Source of the DNA: JAAYJR01 sp964611525
GTDB taxonomy: Bacteria > Bacteroidota > Bacteroidia > Bacteroidales > Prolixibacteraceae
DNA: 64,000 nt
NCBI GenBank assembly: GCA_964611525.1
Contig: CAZTAL010000141.1
Location: forward strand, 9,571-73,570
Direction: 5' to 3'
In this document: positions 27,186 through 36,171 of the stretch, in pieces
Layout: every line of letters starts with the position of its first letter
Position numbering within the stretch: position 1 is the first letter of the stretch
The notes under the pieces: generated by a model
Seen by the model: the letters and a program-made list of their open reading frames with translations, nothing else
Database searches by the model: none
Told to the model about the DNA's origin: nothing
Translations under genes and position numbers: made by a program

Positions 27186-28196
27186 ATGAAATTTATTGAT
27201 CAGAATATACGTATCATATTACTTTTGACTATAACACTTAATTTTAATTTCTGTTGTGACAGTTCAAAATACATTTATAACGAAGGATTTGTTTATGGTA
27301 CTATTTATCATATTATCTATGAAAGTCCTTCCGGCAAAGACCTGTACAATATTATTGAAGAAAAGCTTGAAGAATACAATAATATATTTTCTACTTTTAA
27401 TAAATCTTCTGTTATTTCGAAAATCAATGACAACCAGCCTGTAGAGCTTGATCCCCTTTTTATTAATTGTTTCAACAGGGCTATGGAAATTTCAAAAATC
27501 ACCGACGGCGCATTTGATATAACGGCGGGACCCATGGTTAATGCATGGGGATTCGGGCCGGATCAAAAAAGAAAGGTGTCTCACGAAACAATAGACAGCC
27601 TTAAAGCAATTACAGGATATGAAAAAGTCAGGCTTGCAGACGATAGAATAATTAAGGATGATATTGACATGAAGCTGGACATGAGTGCTATTGCAAAAGG
27701 TTATACCTGCGATTTGCTTAGCGAATTTCTGGAAAAAGCAGGATGTAAAAATTATATGGTCGAAATTGGAGGGGAAGTTGTGGCTAAAGGACATAATGAA
27801 AAGGGACGGACATGGACCATAGGTATAAGCAAACCTGACGATACTTTTTTTACTTCAAATGAGATTCAGGCTAAGGTATCATTGCAGGAGAATGCTTTGG
27901 CAACTTCCGGTAATTATCGTAATTATTATGTTGAGGAAGGAAAAAAAATTGCCCATACAATTAATCCCAAAACAGGCTATCCGGTTGAACACACTATGCT
28001 TAGCACAACAGTACTGGCTGATAATTGTCTTGATGCCGATGCATTTGCCACTGCGTTCATAGTAATGGGACTGGAAAAGTCAATTGAATTGTATAAAAAG
28101 ATTCCCGGCATTGAAGTATATTTTATCTATTCATCAGATGGCGGGGAGAACCAGATTTATATGTCCGGTAATTTCAAAAAACACCTTAAGAAATAA
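27186..28196 (+). CDS. apbE: FAD:protein FMN transferase ApbE
   Basis: ApbE attaches FMN from FAD to a threonine of target proteins such as NqrB and NqrC on the periplasmic side. The 336 residues show a lipoprotein-like signal ending at Cys23/24, then FSTFNKSSVISKIND, DGAFDITAGPMVNAWGFGP, KLDMSAIAKGYTCDLLSEFL, YMVEIGGEVVAKG, and the metal/FAD-site ATSGNYRNYYVEEGKKIAHT with INPKTGYPVEH and DADAFATAFIVMG. It lies 23 bp after the plug gene and ~1.6 kb from nqrA, facing away. The obvious substrates are the two flavinylated Nqr subunits. Confidence 0.95.
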   Translation: MKFIDQNIRIILLLTITLNFNFCCDSSKYIYNEGFVYGTIYHIIYESPSGKDLYNIIEEKLEEYNNIFSTFNKSSVISKINDNQPVELDPLFINCFNRAMEISKITDGAFDITAGPMVNAWGFGPDQKRKVSHETIDSLKAITGYEKVRLADDRIIKDDIDMKLDMSAIAKGYTCDLLSEFLEKAGCKNYMVEIGGEVVAKGHNEKGRTWTIGISKPDDTFFTSNEIQAKVSLQENALATSGNYRNYYVEEGKKIAHTINPKTGYPVEHTMLSTTVLADNCLDADAFATAFIVMGLEKSIELYKKIPGIEVYFIYSSDGGENQIYMSGNFKKHLKK

Positions 28197-28203
28197 AACA
28201 ACT

Positions 28204-28434
28204 TTAGGTTTTGTATTTTACTTTTTTATAATCAACCCGGTTATAATATTTATCCTGTTCCAGACGATCTTGTGTCCGGGCACAATAAACGCCACGACCG
28301 GCAAGATATTTATTTCTGCCTATATGAATATTGGGGAATTTGCCACCTTTTTTAAATACAATACGAAGTGCAAGTCCCAAAACAGCTATCAAAACTAAAA
28401 TTACAGCTAATAAAACTACTATTAAAAATTCCAT
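28204..28434 (-). CDS. Small membrane protein beside apbE (possible Nqr assembly factor)
   Basis: This 76-residue protein has one N-terminal helix (FLIVVLLAVILVLIAVLGLA) and a basic cytosolic tail with KKGGKFPNIHIGRNK, GVYCARTQDR and Cys51. It converges on apbE with a 7-bp gap. The architecture (single helix, short tail with Cys) recalls NqrM, the small protein needed for iron insertion into Nqr, but NqrM has four cysteines and this has one, so equivalence is only a hypothesis. It has its own plausible promoter upstream (28455-28481). Confidence 0.65.
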   Translation of the reverse strand: MEFLIVVLLAVILVLIAVLGLALRIVFKKGGKFPNIHIGRNKYLAGRGVYCARTQDRLEQDKYYNRVDYKKVKYKT

Positions 28435-28454
28435 CCTTAATACATTCCTTTTTA

Positions 28455-28481
28455 CAAAAATACATTATTTTTTATACTCAA
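28455..28481 (-). promoter_or_regulatory. Candidate promoter for the small membrane protein
   Basis: Minus-strand -7 box TATTTTTG (28462-28455) with TTG (28481-28479) 16 bp upstream. The spacing is slightly short. Confidence 0.45.
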
Positions 28482-28598
28482 CGGATAAAAAATCAGTTAA
28501 TGGAGAGAGACCTTTGTGTTATTTGATTTTCATAGTTCCTATCTTTAGTTATTAAAAACTTTTTTGTAATTTTATTATAATTTTAAAAAATATTAACA

Positions 28599-28970
28599 AT
28601 GGAAAAGCATATAAATGTTGTAGCTGCTCTGCAAATCGGTTTGAGTATATTAGGGATTCTCGCTGGTGTCTTTCTTTTTGTTATTCTTAATTTTACAGGT
28701 AATATCGTAAATGATGAACAGGCACGTTTAATCCTGTCCATCATTTCCAAAGTCCTTTCAATTTTCATTATTGTGTGTTGTTTACCAGGAATAATTGCAG
28801 GGATTGGACTTTTCAAAAAGAAAGAGTGGGCACGCATATTAACACTTATTATCTCTGTTGTAGAATTAATTAACTTTCCGCTAGGAACGGCTGTGGGTAT
28901 ATATTCCATATGGGCACTGGTTCAACCGGAAATAGTGGAAGAGTTCAAAAAAATTGATGGTACAGTATAA
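28599..28970 (+). CDS. Small polytopic membrane protein
   Basis: The 123-residue protein has three to four hydrophobic helices at about 8-30, 47-70, 79-92 and 94-108. It ends EIVEEFKKIDGTV. I do not recognise a named family, but it resembles small four-helix membrane proteins of Bacteroidota. Its last 14 bp overlap the acylphosphatase start, so the two are coupled. Confidence 0.7.
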   Translation: MEKHINVVAALQIGLSILGILAGVFLFVILNFTGNIVNDEQARLILSIISKVLSIFIIVCCLPGIIAGIGLFKKKEWARILTLIISVVELINFPLGTAVGIYSIWALVQPEIVEEFKKIDGTV

Positions 28971-29226
28971 AATAAGAATAACAGGACATGTCAAAGGGGT
29001 TGGTTTTCGTTATTTTACACAAAAGCGAGCCACTGAATTTAATATTACAGGCTGGGTAAAAAATACTCCGGGTGGCGTTTTGGTTATAGCCCGGGGTAAT
29101 GAATCTGATATGCAGACTTTCCTTGATCATCTCCGTATAGGTCCCCAGCTTGCAAGGGTTGATAATATCGAAAAATATAAAATGCCTGACTTGGAACCTT
29201 TCGACGGATTCATGGTGAAGTATTAA
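28957..29226 (+). CDS. acyP: Acylphosphatase
   Basis: The enzyme hydrolyses acyl phosphates such as acetyl phosphate or carbamoyl phosphate in the cytosol. The 89-residue product has the family signature GHVKGVGFRYFTQKRA with the catalytic Arg in GFRYF, the Asn-containing GWVKNTPGGVLVIARG segment and the end FMVKY. Length is normal. ATG 28957 is preferred over a TTG one codon earlier. It overlaps the preceding membrane-protein gene by 14 bp. Confidence 0.93.
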   Translation: MVQYKIRITGHVKGVGFRYFTQKRATEFNITGWVKNTPGGVLVIARGNESDMQTFLDHLRIGPQLARVDNIEKYKMPDLEPFDGFMVKY

Positions 29227-29279
29227 ATAGTATTCCTGATAAATTTTCACTCATTTCTTTAATGGTTAAGGTAATTTTT

Positions 29280-29287
29280 TACCTTTG
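29280..29287 (+). promoter_or_regulatory. -7 box (TACCTTTG) for the decarboxylase gene
   Basis: This is an exact TAnnTTTG match 45 bp before ATG 29333. An in-frame TTG at 29285 lies within the box itself, so the downstream ATG is the likely start. Confidence 0.5.
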
Positions 29288-29332
29288 ACAAACACTTTGA
29301 ATGGCAAAGGCATAAAACAACTTTTCAAAAAT

Positions 29333-30760
29333 ATGAAGAACTACCACCTTAGTATATCTCAGTTTCGTGAAGAAGGGAAAAAAATTATTGACTGGATTGC
29401 GGACTATTATGAAAATATTGAAAAATTTCCTGTTTTGTCACGTGTAAAACCGGGGGAGATAATAAATTCGTTACCTGAAAAACCTCCCTTAAAAGGTGAG
29501 TCCATGCAAGAAATAATGAATGATCTGAACGAAAAGATCATGCCGGGAATCACACATTGGCAGTCTCCTGACTTCTTTGCATATTTCCCGTCAAACACTT
29601 CTTTCCCCTCCATTTTAGGGGATCTGGTCTCTTCCGGTCTGGGCGTCCAGGGTATGATATGGGCTACAAGTCCTGCAGCCACAGAGCTGGAGACAAGGGT
29701 GCTGGACTGGCTGGCGGATATGATGGATATGCCTGAAAAATTCAAATCTACCTCTACCGGGGGCGGCGTTATTCAGGATACGGCTTCTACCTCGGCACTG
29801 ACGGCAGTGATTGCCGCCCGTGAGAGGGCTACCGGTTTTGAATCCAATGATAAGGGAGTCAGGCAAAATCTTGTGGCCTATGTTTCTACTCAGACTCATT
29901 CTTCACTTGAAAAAGCAATAAAAATGTCAGGCATTGGCCGAAAAAATCTTCGACTTATAGATGTAGATGAAATGTTTGCCATGCGTCCCGAATTATTGCA
30001 AAAACAAATCAGACAGGACAAAGAAAAAGGATTGATACCCTTCTTCGTATGCGCAACTATAGGAACTACTTCATCGAATGCCATGGATCCGGTACAGCAG
30101 ATAGGAGAAATATGCCGGAAGGAAAATTGCTGGCTCCATGTTGATGCCGCTATGTCCGGAACAGCCATGCTCTGTCCCGAACACAGGCATTTCAAAAAAG
30201 GAGTGGAACTGGCAGATAGCTATTGTTTCAATCCGCATAAATGGATGTTCACCAATTTCGATTGTGATGTTTTCTGGGTGGGCAACAGGAATGAATTGAT
30301 AAATACATTTACAATCCTGCCTGAATATTTGCGCAACAAAGCTACGGAGTCGGGTGCGGTTTTTGACTATCGCGACTGGCATATGCAGCTTGGAAGACGG
30401 TTCCGATCACTCAAATTATGGTTTGTAATCAGGCATTACGGGGTGGAAGGATTACAATTTCATGTAAGAAAACATATAGCGCTGGCAAAAATGTTTGCCT
30501 CGCAGGTAAGGGAGTCCATGGATTTTGAAATTATTGTTGAACCTCCATTAAATCTTGTGTGCTTCCGCCATAAAGCCGGAGACGATTTCAACATGAAACT
30601 TATGAATACTGTTAATCAAACAGGAAAAGCCTATTTTACTCATACCAAACTGAACGGCAAAGTGGCTCTTCGAATGTGTATAGCCCAAACTAATACTGAA
30701 GAATCAAATATTAAACAAACATGGAAGCTGATTGAGGAAATAACAAAAAAGCTGCAATGA
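29333..30760 (+). CDS. PLP-dependent aromatic-L-amino-acid decarboxylase (group II)
   Basis: The 475-residue enzyme is of the DOPA/tyrosine/tryptophan decarboxylase type, which converts aromatic amino acids to their amines with pyridoxal phosphate. The PLP lysine is Lys303 in FNPHKWMFTNFDCD, preceded by WLHVDAAMSGTAML with the PLP-binding Asp. The N-terminus has the family's HWQSPDFFAYFPSNTSFPSI and SPAATELETRVLDWLADMM. It is long and close to the animal/plant subgroup rather than the glutamate or diaminobutyrate subgroups. Substrate preference cannot be fixed by reading. It stands alone with its own promoter box. Confidence 0.9.
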   Translation: MKNYHLSISQFREEGKKIIDWIADYYENIEKFPVLSRVKPGEIINSLPEKPPLKGESMQEIMNDLNEKIMPGITHWQSPDFFAYFPSNTSFPSILGDLVSSGLGVQGMIWATSPAATELETRVLDWLADMMDMPEKFKSTSTGGGVIQDTASTSALTAVIAARERATGFESNDKGVRQNLVAYVSTQTHSSLEKAIKMSGIGRKNLRLIDVDEMFAMRPELLQKQIRQDKEKGLIPFFVCATIGTTSSNAMDPVQQIGEICRKENCWLHVDAAMSGTAMLCPEHRHFKKGVELADSYCFNPHKWMFTNFDCDVFWVGNRNELINTFTILPEYLRNKATESGAVFDYRDWHMQLGRRFRSLKLWFVIRHYGVEGLQFHVRKHIALAKMFASQVRESMDFEIIVEPPLNLVCFRHKAGDDFNMKLMNTVNQTGKAYFTHTKLNGKVALRMCIAQTNTEESNIKQTWKLIEEITKKLQ

Positions 30761-30803
30761 GATACAGCATTAATCCTGAAAATTAATATTTTTATTATTA
30801 ACA

Positions 30804-30865
30804 TGGAGTCAAAGGTATACAGGCAATTGATTTATGGGGTCAAAAGTATACAGGCAATTGATTTG
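30804..30865 (+). repeat. Tandem direct repeat, 31-bp period, upstream of araA
   Basis: Two adjacent 31-bp units (30804-30834, 30835-30865) agree at 28 positions. The shared core is GTATACAGGCAATTGATTT. The period is close to three DNA helical turns, and the second unit ends 45 bp before the araA ATG. This suggests paired binding sites for a regulator of arabinose genes. An alternative is a remnant end of a mobile element. Confidence 0.65.
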
Positions 30866-30910
30866 ACAAATTGTACTTAAATTCACTTTTATCTAAAAAT
30901 CTTAAAAATA

Positions 30911-32422
30911 ATGATTGATTTAAATAACATGGAAATATGGCTTGTTACCGGAAGTCAGAATCTTTACGGAGAAGAAACTTTAAAACAGGTAGCCTCCGAC
31001 TCACAAAATATTGCCGGCTCACTGAATTATTCTGACCATATACCTGTTAAATTCATCTTCAAGACTGTTGTAACATCTGCTGAAGAAATATTATCACTTT
31101 GCATGGAGGCTAACTCAAATACGAATTGCATAGGAGTTGTTACATGGATGCATACTTTTTCACCAGCTAAAATGTGGATAGCGGGACTTAAAATTCTTAA
31201 TAAACCGATCCTCCATTTACATACCCAGTTTAACAGGGATATTCCGTATTCAGACATAGACATGGATTATATGAACCTTCATCAGTCAGCCCATGGCGGC
31301 CGTGAATACGGATTCATGCTCAGTCGCCTCAGAAAGGAACGCAAAGTAATTGTCGGCCATTGGAAGGAAAAAGAAGTACAGGGGAAAATAGGTGTCTGGT
31401 CGCGAGCTGCTGCTGGTTGGCATGACTGGCAGGGAGGCAAGGTAGCACGCTTCGGCGACAACATGCGTGAAGTGGCGGTAACCGAAGGCGATAAGGTGGA
31501 AGCCCAGATAAAAATGGGCTTTTCAGTCAATGGTTACGGTGTAGGCGATCTCGTAAAGATTTTAAACGAAGTAGCCAATTCGGATATAGATAAGTTAGTG
31601 GATGAATATGCCGAAACATATATTATAGCAGATGAGGCAAAAAAGGGAAGTCCTCTGCATGAAAATGTACGTGTTCAGGCAAGATATGAACTGGGAATTA
31701 AAACATTTCTGAGGGAAGGCGGCTTTAATGCCTTTACAACTACTTTCGAAGACCTCCACGGGATGAAACAACTACCCGGATTGGCGGTACAGCGACTAAT
31801 GATAAAGGGATACGGATTTGGAGCTGAAGGAGACTGGAAACATGCCGCTCTTGTAAGAGCTATGAAAGTTATGTCAGCAGGACTGGAAGGAGGAACCTCT
31901 TTTATGGAAGACTATACATATCATATGGATCCCCAAAAAGGCATGAAAGTGCTGGGTGCCCACATGCTTGAAATATGTCCGTCTATTGCTGCAGCCAAAC
32001 CAAGACTGGAGGTGCACCCTTTAAGTATTGGCGGTAAAGCAGACCCGGCAAGACTGGTGTTTAATGTGTCTGAAGGAACTGCAGTAAATGCGTCTATTGT
32101 TGACATGGGGAACCGTTTCCGCATGATAGTCAATCCGGTAGATGTAGTTAAACCAGATGACGAACTACCCAAATTACCTGTAGCCCGGGCACTATGGATA
32201 CCGAGGCCTGACCTGCAGACAGGAGCGGCTGCATGGATTCTGGCCGGCGGCGCTCATCATACTTCATTCAGTATGGCAATAAATACCGGATTCCTCGAAG
32301 ATTTTGCCGAAATGGCCGGAATTGAGCTGGTTGTAATTGATGACGAGACAAGAATACAGGAATTTAAAAAAGAACTTCGGTGGAATGAAATGTATTACAT
32401 GTTATCCGGGGGACTTAAATAG
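30911..32422 (+). CDS. araA: L-arabinose isomerase
   Basis: AraA converts L-arabinose to L-ribulose in the cytosol using Mn2+. The 503 residues are of normal length and contain VTGSQNLYGEETL, VVTWMHTFSPAKMWIAGL, HGGREYGFM, the metal-binding glutamate segments TTFEDLHGMKQLPGLAVQRL and GFGAEGDWKHAALV, and the histidines in LGAHMLEICPS and GGAHHTSFS. Ribulokinase and epimerase genes are not adjacent. It is preceded by a tandem 31-bp repeat that may be its operator. Confidence 0.97.
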   Translation: MIDLNNMEIWLVTGSQNLYGEETLKQVASDSQNIAGSLNYSDHIPVKFIFKTVVTSAEEILSLCMEANSNTNCIGVVTWMHTFSPAKMWIAGLKILNKPILHLHTQFNRDIPYSDIDMDYMNLHQSAHGGREYGFMLSRLRKERKVIVGHWKEKEVQGKIGVWSRAAAGWHDWQGGKVARFGDNMREVAVTEGDKVEAQIKMGFSVNGYGVGDLVKILNEVANSDIDKLVDEYAETYIIADEAKKGSPLHENVRVQARYELGIKTFLREGGFNAFTTTFEDLHGMKQLPGLAVQRLMIKGYGFGAEGDWKHAALVRAMKVMSAGLEGGTSFMEDYTYHMDPQKGMKVLGAHMLEICPSIAAAKPRLEVHPLSIGGKADPARLVFNVSEGTAVNASIVDMGNRFRMIVNPVDVVKPDDELPKLPVARALWIPRPDLQTGAAAWILAGGAHHTSFSMAINTGFLEDFAEMAGIELVVIDDETRIQEFKKELRWNEMYYMLSGGLK

Positions 32423-32610
32423 TATTGGAAAATATTAATATTTTATATTCATATTCTGTTTATTTTTCCTTAAATTAGCTATTAGTAGTCGTGTGACTGA
32501 TTGACACTATATCATTTCATAATGATAAAAGATTAACTTTTATTTAGTGAAAGCGAGGCTGTTAATGAAAGTGTCATATATTAATACTAAATTCAAAATA
32601 TTCTTTTTCC

Positions 32611-33375
32611 ATGGAAAGAAAAATTGTATTCCTTATCCTCTTGTTTTTACCCTTAATCTCTTCTGCCCAGTTTTTTAAAGTGTATCCCTACTCGACTGCC
32701 GAGGCAGGTGAAAAAGAACTTGTATACTGGTTCAGTGCTATCGCTTCCGATCATCAATATTCATTCTTTGGCGATATGGTCGACAGGCAGGGACTAACAG
32801 CACACTCGCTGGAAATAGAATATGGTTTGAGCAATAAATGGACTGCCGGCTTTTATCTTGATTTTGAACAGCCAAAGGGACAACAACTACGGCATATCAA
32901 AACAAAAGCATTGATGTTCCACGGCAGATTCTGGGAAAAAGGTGAGCGTCCCGTCGACCTGGGATTATATTTTGAATACATATTGCCCAGAAAAGATTAT
33001 AAAAATGCCGAACAACTGGAACTAAAAGTAATAATGGAAAAAGATTATGGGTTTAATTCATTCGTTTTAAATCCCACATTTGAAAAAAATATCAGCGGAC
33101 CTGACATGGAGGAAGGCATTGAATTCGCTCTTAACGGTGGCTGGTATTATCGGGAAAGTTTAAAATTCCATCCGGGAATTGAATTTTACTCCAAATGGGG
33201 AGAACTTAAGGAAATGTCGCCATTTGACAAATCTAATATCTATATTTTCCCGGCAATAGATATTATTTTCGGTACACACGGTAGCGTTACATGGCATACA
33301 GGTGCAGGCTTCGGTCTGACAGACCCGGCTGATAACTTTGTATTTAAATCGATTATTTCTTTCGGATTCTTTTAA
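32611..33375 (+). CDS. Probable outer-membrane beta-barrel protein
   Basis: The 254-residue protein has a signal peptide (KIVFLILLFLPLISSAQ). Amphipathic strands follow through the whole length, for example AHSLEIEYGLSNKWTAGFYL, VDLGLYFEYILPRKDY, SVTWHTGAGFGLTDPADN, and it ends in Phe (IISFGFF), the typical outer-membrane insertion signal. Size suggests roughly 10-12 strands. It is 24 bp upstream of a pentahaem cytochrome gene, so a role in that electron-transfer module or in passing a substrate to it is plausible but unproven. The family is not recognised. Confidence 0.75.
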   Translation: MERKIVFLILLFLPLISSAQFFKVYPYSTAEAGEKELVYWFSAIASDHQYSFFGDMVDRQGLTAHSLEIEYGLSNKWTAGFYLDFEQPKGQQLRHIKTKALMFHGRFWEKGERPVDLGLYFEYILPRKDYKNAEQLELKVIMEKDYGFNSFVLNPTFEKNISGPDMEEGIEFALNGGWYYRESLKFHPGIEFYSKWGELKEMSPFDKSNIYIFPAIDIIFGTHGSVTWHTGAGFGLTDPADNFVFKSIISFGFF

Positions 33376-33399
33376 TAAGTAACCTTTTAATTTATTGAG

Positions 33400-34773
33400 A
33401 TGAAACAACTGATTATATATATTCTAATGGTTATCCTGCCAATAACAATAACGGCCCAGATTAAAATCATTTCACAAAATCAGCCCAAAAGGCAACACAA
33501 ACCTTATCACTATTTTGAAAATCCACAGGTATGCTCAGGCTGTCATTGGGATAAATTTGATCGGTGGAATGTATCCCAGCACTCCAAAGGCTTTACAGGT
33601 GATTTCTTTCAAAAACAATTTTATGAGCTTGTACTGCCTTCCGAATCATTTGCCCCCGAGGTCAAAGATGCAAAAGAGGGCTGTATTGGCTGTCACTCAC
33701 CAAGTGCTTTTCTGGCAGAGGACATGATCCCTCCTGAAGCTGACAGTTACGATAATCACTGGAACAGGGGAAAAGGATATAAGACAAGGGCAGAACGGGG
33801 CATCTTCTGCGACTTTTGCCATACAATAAGTCATTTCAGAAACGAACCTCCTTTTAATCATGATTATGTCTCCACCGTCACTGACACTGTTGATACAAAA
33901 TTCGGCGATCTTGAATTCCCATGGTCGCCGCACCATGAAACAGCGACTTCCGAAATATACGAAGATCCTGTGATATGCGCTACTTGTCACAATGAACTTA
34001 ATTCTTATAATGTCTGGGTTAAAGCTACCTTTACAGAATACGAGGAAAGTATTTATATGCACAGAGGTATTGTCTGCCAGACATGCCATATGCAGATAAT
34101 GGGCGGGAAACCCGCAAAAATGGGAATATCAAGGCCTCATAATTCAGATCACTGGTTTGGCGGTGGATTTACCGAATTTGTGGAAGGTGCTGCCAGTGTT
34201 AAAATAAAAATCGACAATACCAAAATCAAACCGGAACAAGAAGTCGAATTCACTGTTGATGTGACAGCAGAAGCTACAGGCCATAAATTTCCGACAGGAT
34301 CCACAGAAGAACGTGATGTATGGCTACGCCTTTCACTGGTTGATCATCAGGGTAACGAATTACTTCATATACCTGTTCTGAAAAATCCGGATGATCCGAA
34401 TGATAAATATTTCATAACAAGTAATGAACCCACAGGCTATCCTTCTCATAGTCAGCTTTCCGAACCAATTTCCCGCGACGCTCTCCCTGCAGGCGACAGA
34501 ATTTACCATAGTGCCTTTCTTGACAGTGAAGGTGAATTTACCTTTGCCCAGTGGTTTTGCGTAAAGGAAATTGAAAACCGACTAGGGCCACAGGAAGTAC
34601 GTACTGAAAAATATATATTCACCATGCCGGATATTGGGGGAGATAAAATTTATTTACGAGCTAAACTTAACTACAGACGTATGCCCGATTCATTTGCCGA
34701 TTACCTGAATATTGATCGACGTCCTGTAATCCAGGTAGCTGAAGATATCAGAAGAATCAATATTCAGAAATAA
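33400..34773 (+). CDS. Periplasmic pentahaem cytochrome c (cytochrome c554-like)
   Basis: The 457-residue protein has a signal peptide (to about residue 19) and five CxxCH haem-attachment motifs at residues 45-49, 95-99, 137-141, 193-197 and 226-230, all in the first half. Spare histidines in HSKGF, HDYVS and HHETA could serve as distal ligands. The second half (from ~245) is a beta-rich domain without haem motifs, including ATGHKFPTGSTEERDVWLRL, resembling the haem-poor C-terminal domain of octahaem/c554-type proteins. It is co-transcribed with an outer-membrane barrel gene. Function (electron transfer or oxyanion/organic reduction) is not determined. Confidence 0.85.
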   Translation: MKQLIIYILMVILPITITAQIKIISQNQPKRQHKPYHYFENPQVCSGCHWDKFDRWNVSQHSKGFTGDFFQKQFYELVLPSESFAPEVKDAKEGCIGCHSPSAFLAEDMIPPEADSYDNHWNRGKGYKTRAERGIFCDFCHTISHFRNEPPFNHDYVSTVTDTVDTKFGDLEFPWSPHHETATSEIYEDPVICATCHNELNSYNVWVKATFTEYEESIYMHRGIVCQTCHMQIMGGKPAKMGISRPHNSDHWFGGGFTEFVEGAASVKIKIDNTKIKPEQEVEFTVDVTAEATGHKFPTGSTEERDVWLRLSLVDHQGNELLHIPVLKNPDDPNDKYFITSNEPTGYPSHSQLSEPISRDALPAGDRIYHSAFLDSEGEFTFAQWFCVKEIENRLGPQEVRTEKYIFTMPDIGGDKIYLRAKLNYRRMPDSFADYLNIDRRPVIQVAEDIRRINIQK

Positions 34774-34818
34774 AAATTCCATCTTCAAAAAAATTTTTAA
34801 TACCTGAATATCTGTCCC

Positions 34819-36009
34819 CTAAGATGAAATCCTTTTTCTGCTCAACAAATTAATTTGTTCATAAAGATCAGCCTCCTGATAAAAATATTTATGAGCATAA
34901 TTCAAAAATTTCAGAATCTTAAAAGTATTGAATTTGTGAAAGAAACGAGACTGAAAGGTTGAAAGCTTTGAGCAATTTGAATTGAGGTCATTAATTTTTA
35001 TAAGGAAATTGTCCTCTTTAAGGAATTTGGCAATTGGTTCGGGCAATTCTTCAAGAAAAATCTGATATTTCTCATTAGATATCTTAAACAGATGATCTTT
35101 CACGGTGAAAAAGACCCTTAAATTTTCAAAAGCCCGAAAATTATATGTCTGATTAAGATCTTTTTCATCATTCATCCATTTTTTCAAGACAGGACCTGTT
35201 CCGAAAGGTACACGGTCGGACAAACGTGCCGAAGGATGAACTGTCGTATTGTTTATTTTCCCAACCTTTCCGATATGAACCAGATTCTGTAAGAAATAAA
35301 AATCTTCCCCTGCCTTGCGACGGTTCATTCCGCCCCGCCTGACATACGCTCCGGCCCTCACTGCAAAGGCAGATCCAACTGTAAACATAGGATATGGATA
35401 CCCTGTAAAACTTAGTGCATTTTTATAGTATCCCATATATTTTTCATAGAGTCTGATACCCTCAAGATGCTTATCTGACAATCCACCTGTTTGATGTCTA
35501 ACAGCGATGGTAGCTCCCACTTCTGCCGTATTTTGTTCAAAATGATATTCTATCGTCTTTAGATAATTTTTTTCAACCGTTGTATCAGCATCGAGAGAAA
35601 CAATAATACCTTCAGGTCTTTCAAGTAGATTAAACCGCCTGACTGCCTCATCCATTCCTTTTTTTCGTGCCAGTCCCGCCCCTGCCCATTTAGGTGCAAA
35701 CTCAACAGGACCAACAACAAAAAAATCAAGATTATGCCTGTTGTTTCTTAAAATCCATTGCAGGATATTATATTTTGAGCGTTGATTTATATTCTTTACC
35801 TCATCAGATGCTTTTAGGGAATGGTTTATCAATAATATGATTTCAACATTACAGAAAGGGGTATCACAGGAATAAATGGACTCAAGTGTATTAATAACAT
35901 CCGGCTCACATAAGCAGGGAATGACAATGATCATTCCGGTTTTTGGATGAGGAGGTTTTTTAATACATGCAGAATTATTATTCTTTTCCAGATAGTGGGT
36001 TGCAAACAT
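34819..36009 (-). CDS. Glycosyltransferase family 2 (GT-A fold)
   Basis: The 396-residue enzyme has a GT2 N-terminal domain beginning MIIVIPCLCEPDVINTLESI, with the metal-binding DxD in IIVSLDADTTVEKNYLKTIE and a later acceptor/base segment RRKAGEDFYFLQNLVHIG (the ED motif). It lacks membrane helices, so it is probably cytosolic or peripheral. ATG at 36009 is used; Met26 starts the conserved domain, so the first 25 residues may be dispensable. It is minus strand and converges on the cytochrome gene with a 45-bp gap. The sugar and acceptor are unknown. Confidence 0.85.
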   Translation of the reverse strand: MFATHYLEKNNNSACIKKPPHPKTGMIIVIPCLCEPDVINTLESIYSCDTPFCNVEIILLINHSLKASDEVKNINQRSKYNILQWILRNNRHNLDFFVVGPVEFAPKWAGAGLARKKGMDEAVRRFNLLERPEGIIVSLDADTTVEKNYLKTIEYHFEQNTAEVGATIAVRHQTGGLSDKHLEGIRLYEKYMGYYKNALSFTGYPYPMFTVGSAFAVRAGAYVRRGGMNRRKAGEDFYFLQNLVHIGKVGKINNTTVHPSARLSDRVPFGTGPVLKKWMNDEKDLNQTYNFRAFENLRVFFTVKDHLFKISNEKYQIFLEELPEPIAKFLKEDNFLIKINDLNSNCSKLSTFQSRFFHKFNTFKILKFLNYAHKYFYQEADLYEQINLLSRKRISS

Positions 36010-36120
36010 GCAATAAAATTTTTGTGAATGTACAACCTAAAAAGATAAACCTAAATAACCAATGAATATGATGCTGATGCAATCGCCAACCACTTCTTTT
36101 CTCTACCATTTGCCCTAAAA

Positions 36121-36147
36121 CAAAAAAACCGGGCTATTCCCGGATTT
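36121..36147 (-). terminator. Rho-independent terminator after the OmpH gene
   Basis: On the minus strand CCGGG-AATAG-CCCGG forms a GC-rich stem (36143-36129) followed by seven T residues (36128-36122). It lies 29-50 bp after the OmpH/Skp stop codon, a textbook intrinsic terminator. Confidence 0.8.
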
Positions 36148-36171
36148 TCTGAATATTTTTTAATTTTTACT

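Noticed and set aside
32429..32444. 16-bp AT palindrome AAAATATTAATATTTT after araA
   Set aside because: Self-complementary but loop-less and pure AT; such sequences are common by chance in this AT-rich spacer, so I did not call a terminator.
32502..32576. TGACACT / AGTGTCA inverted pair 61 bp apart before the barrel gene
   Set aside because: Seven-base arms at that distance are expected by chance; no supporting motif.
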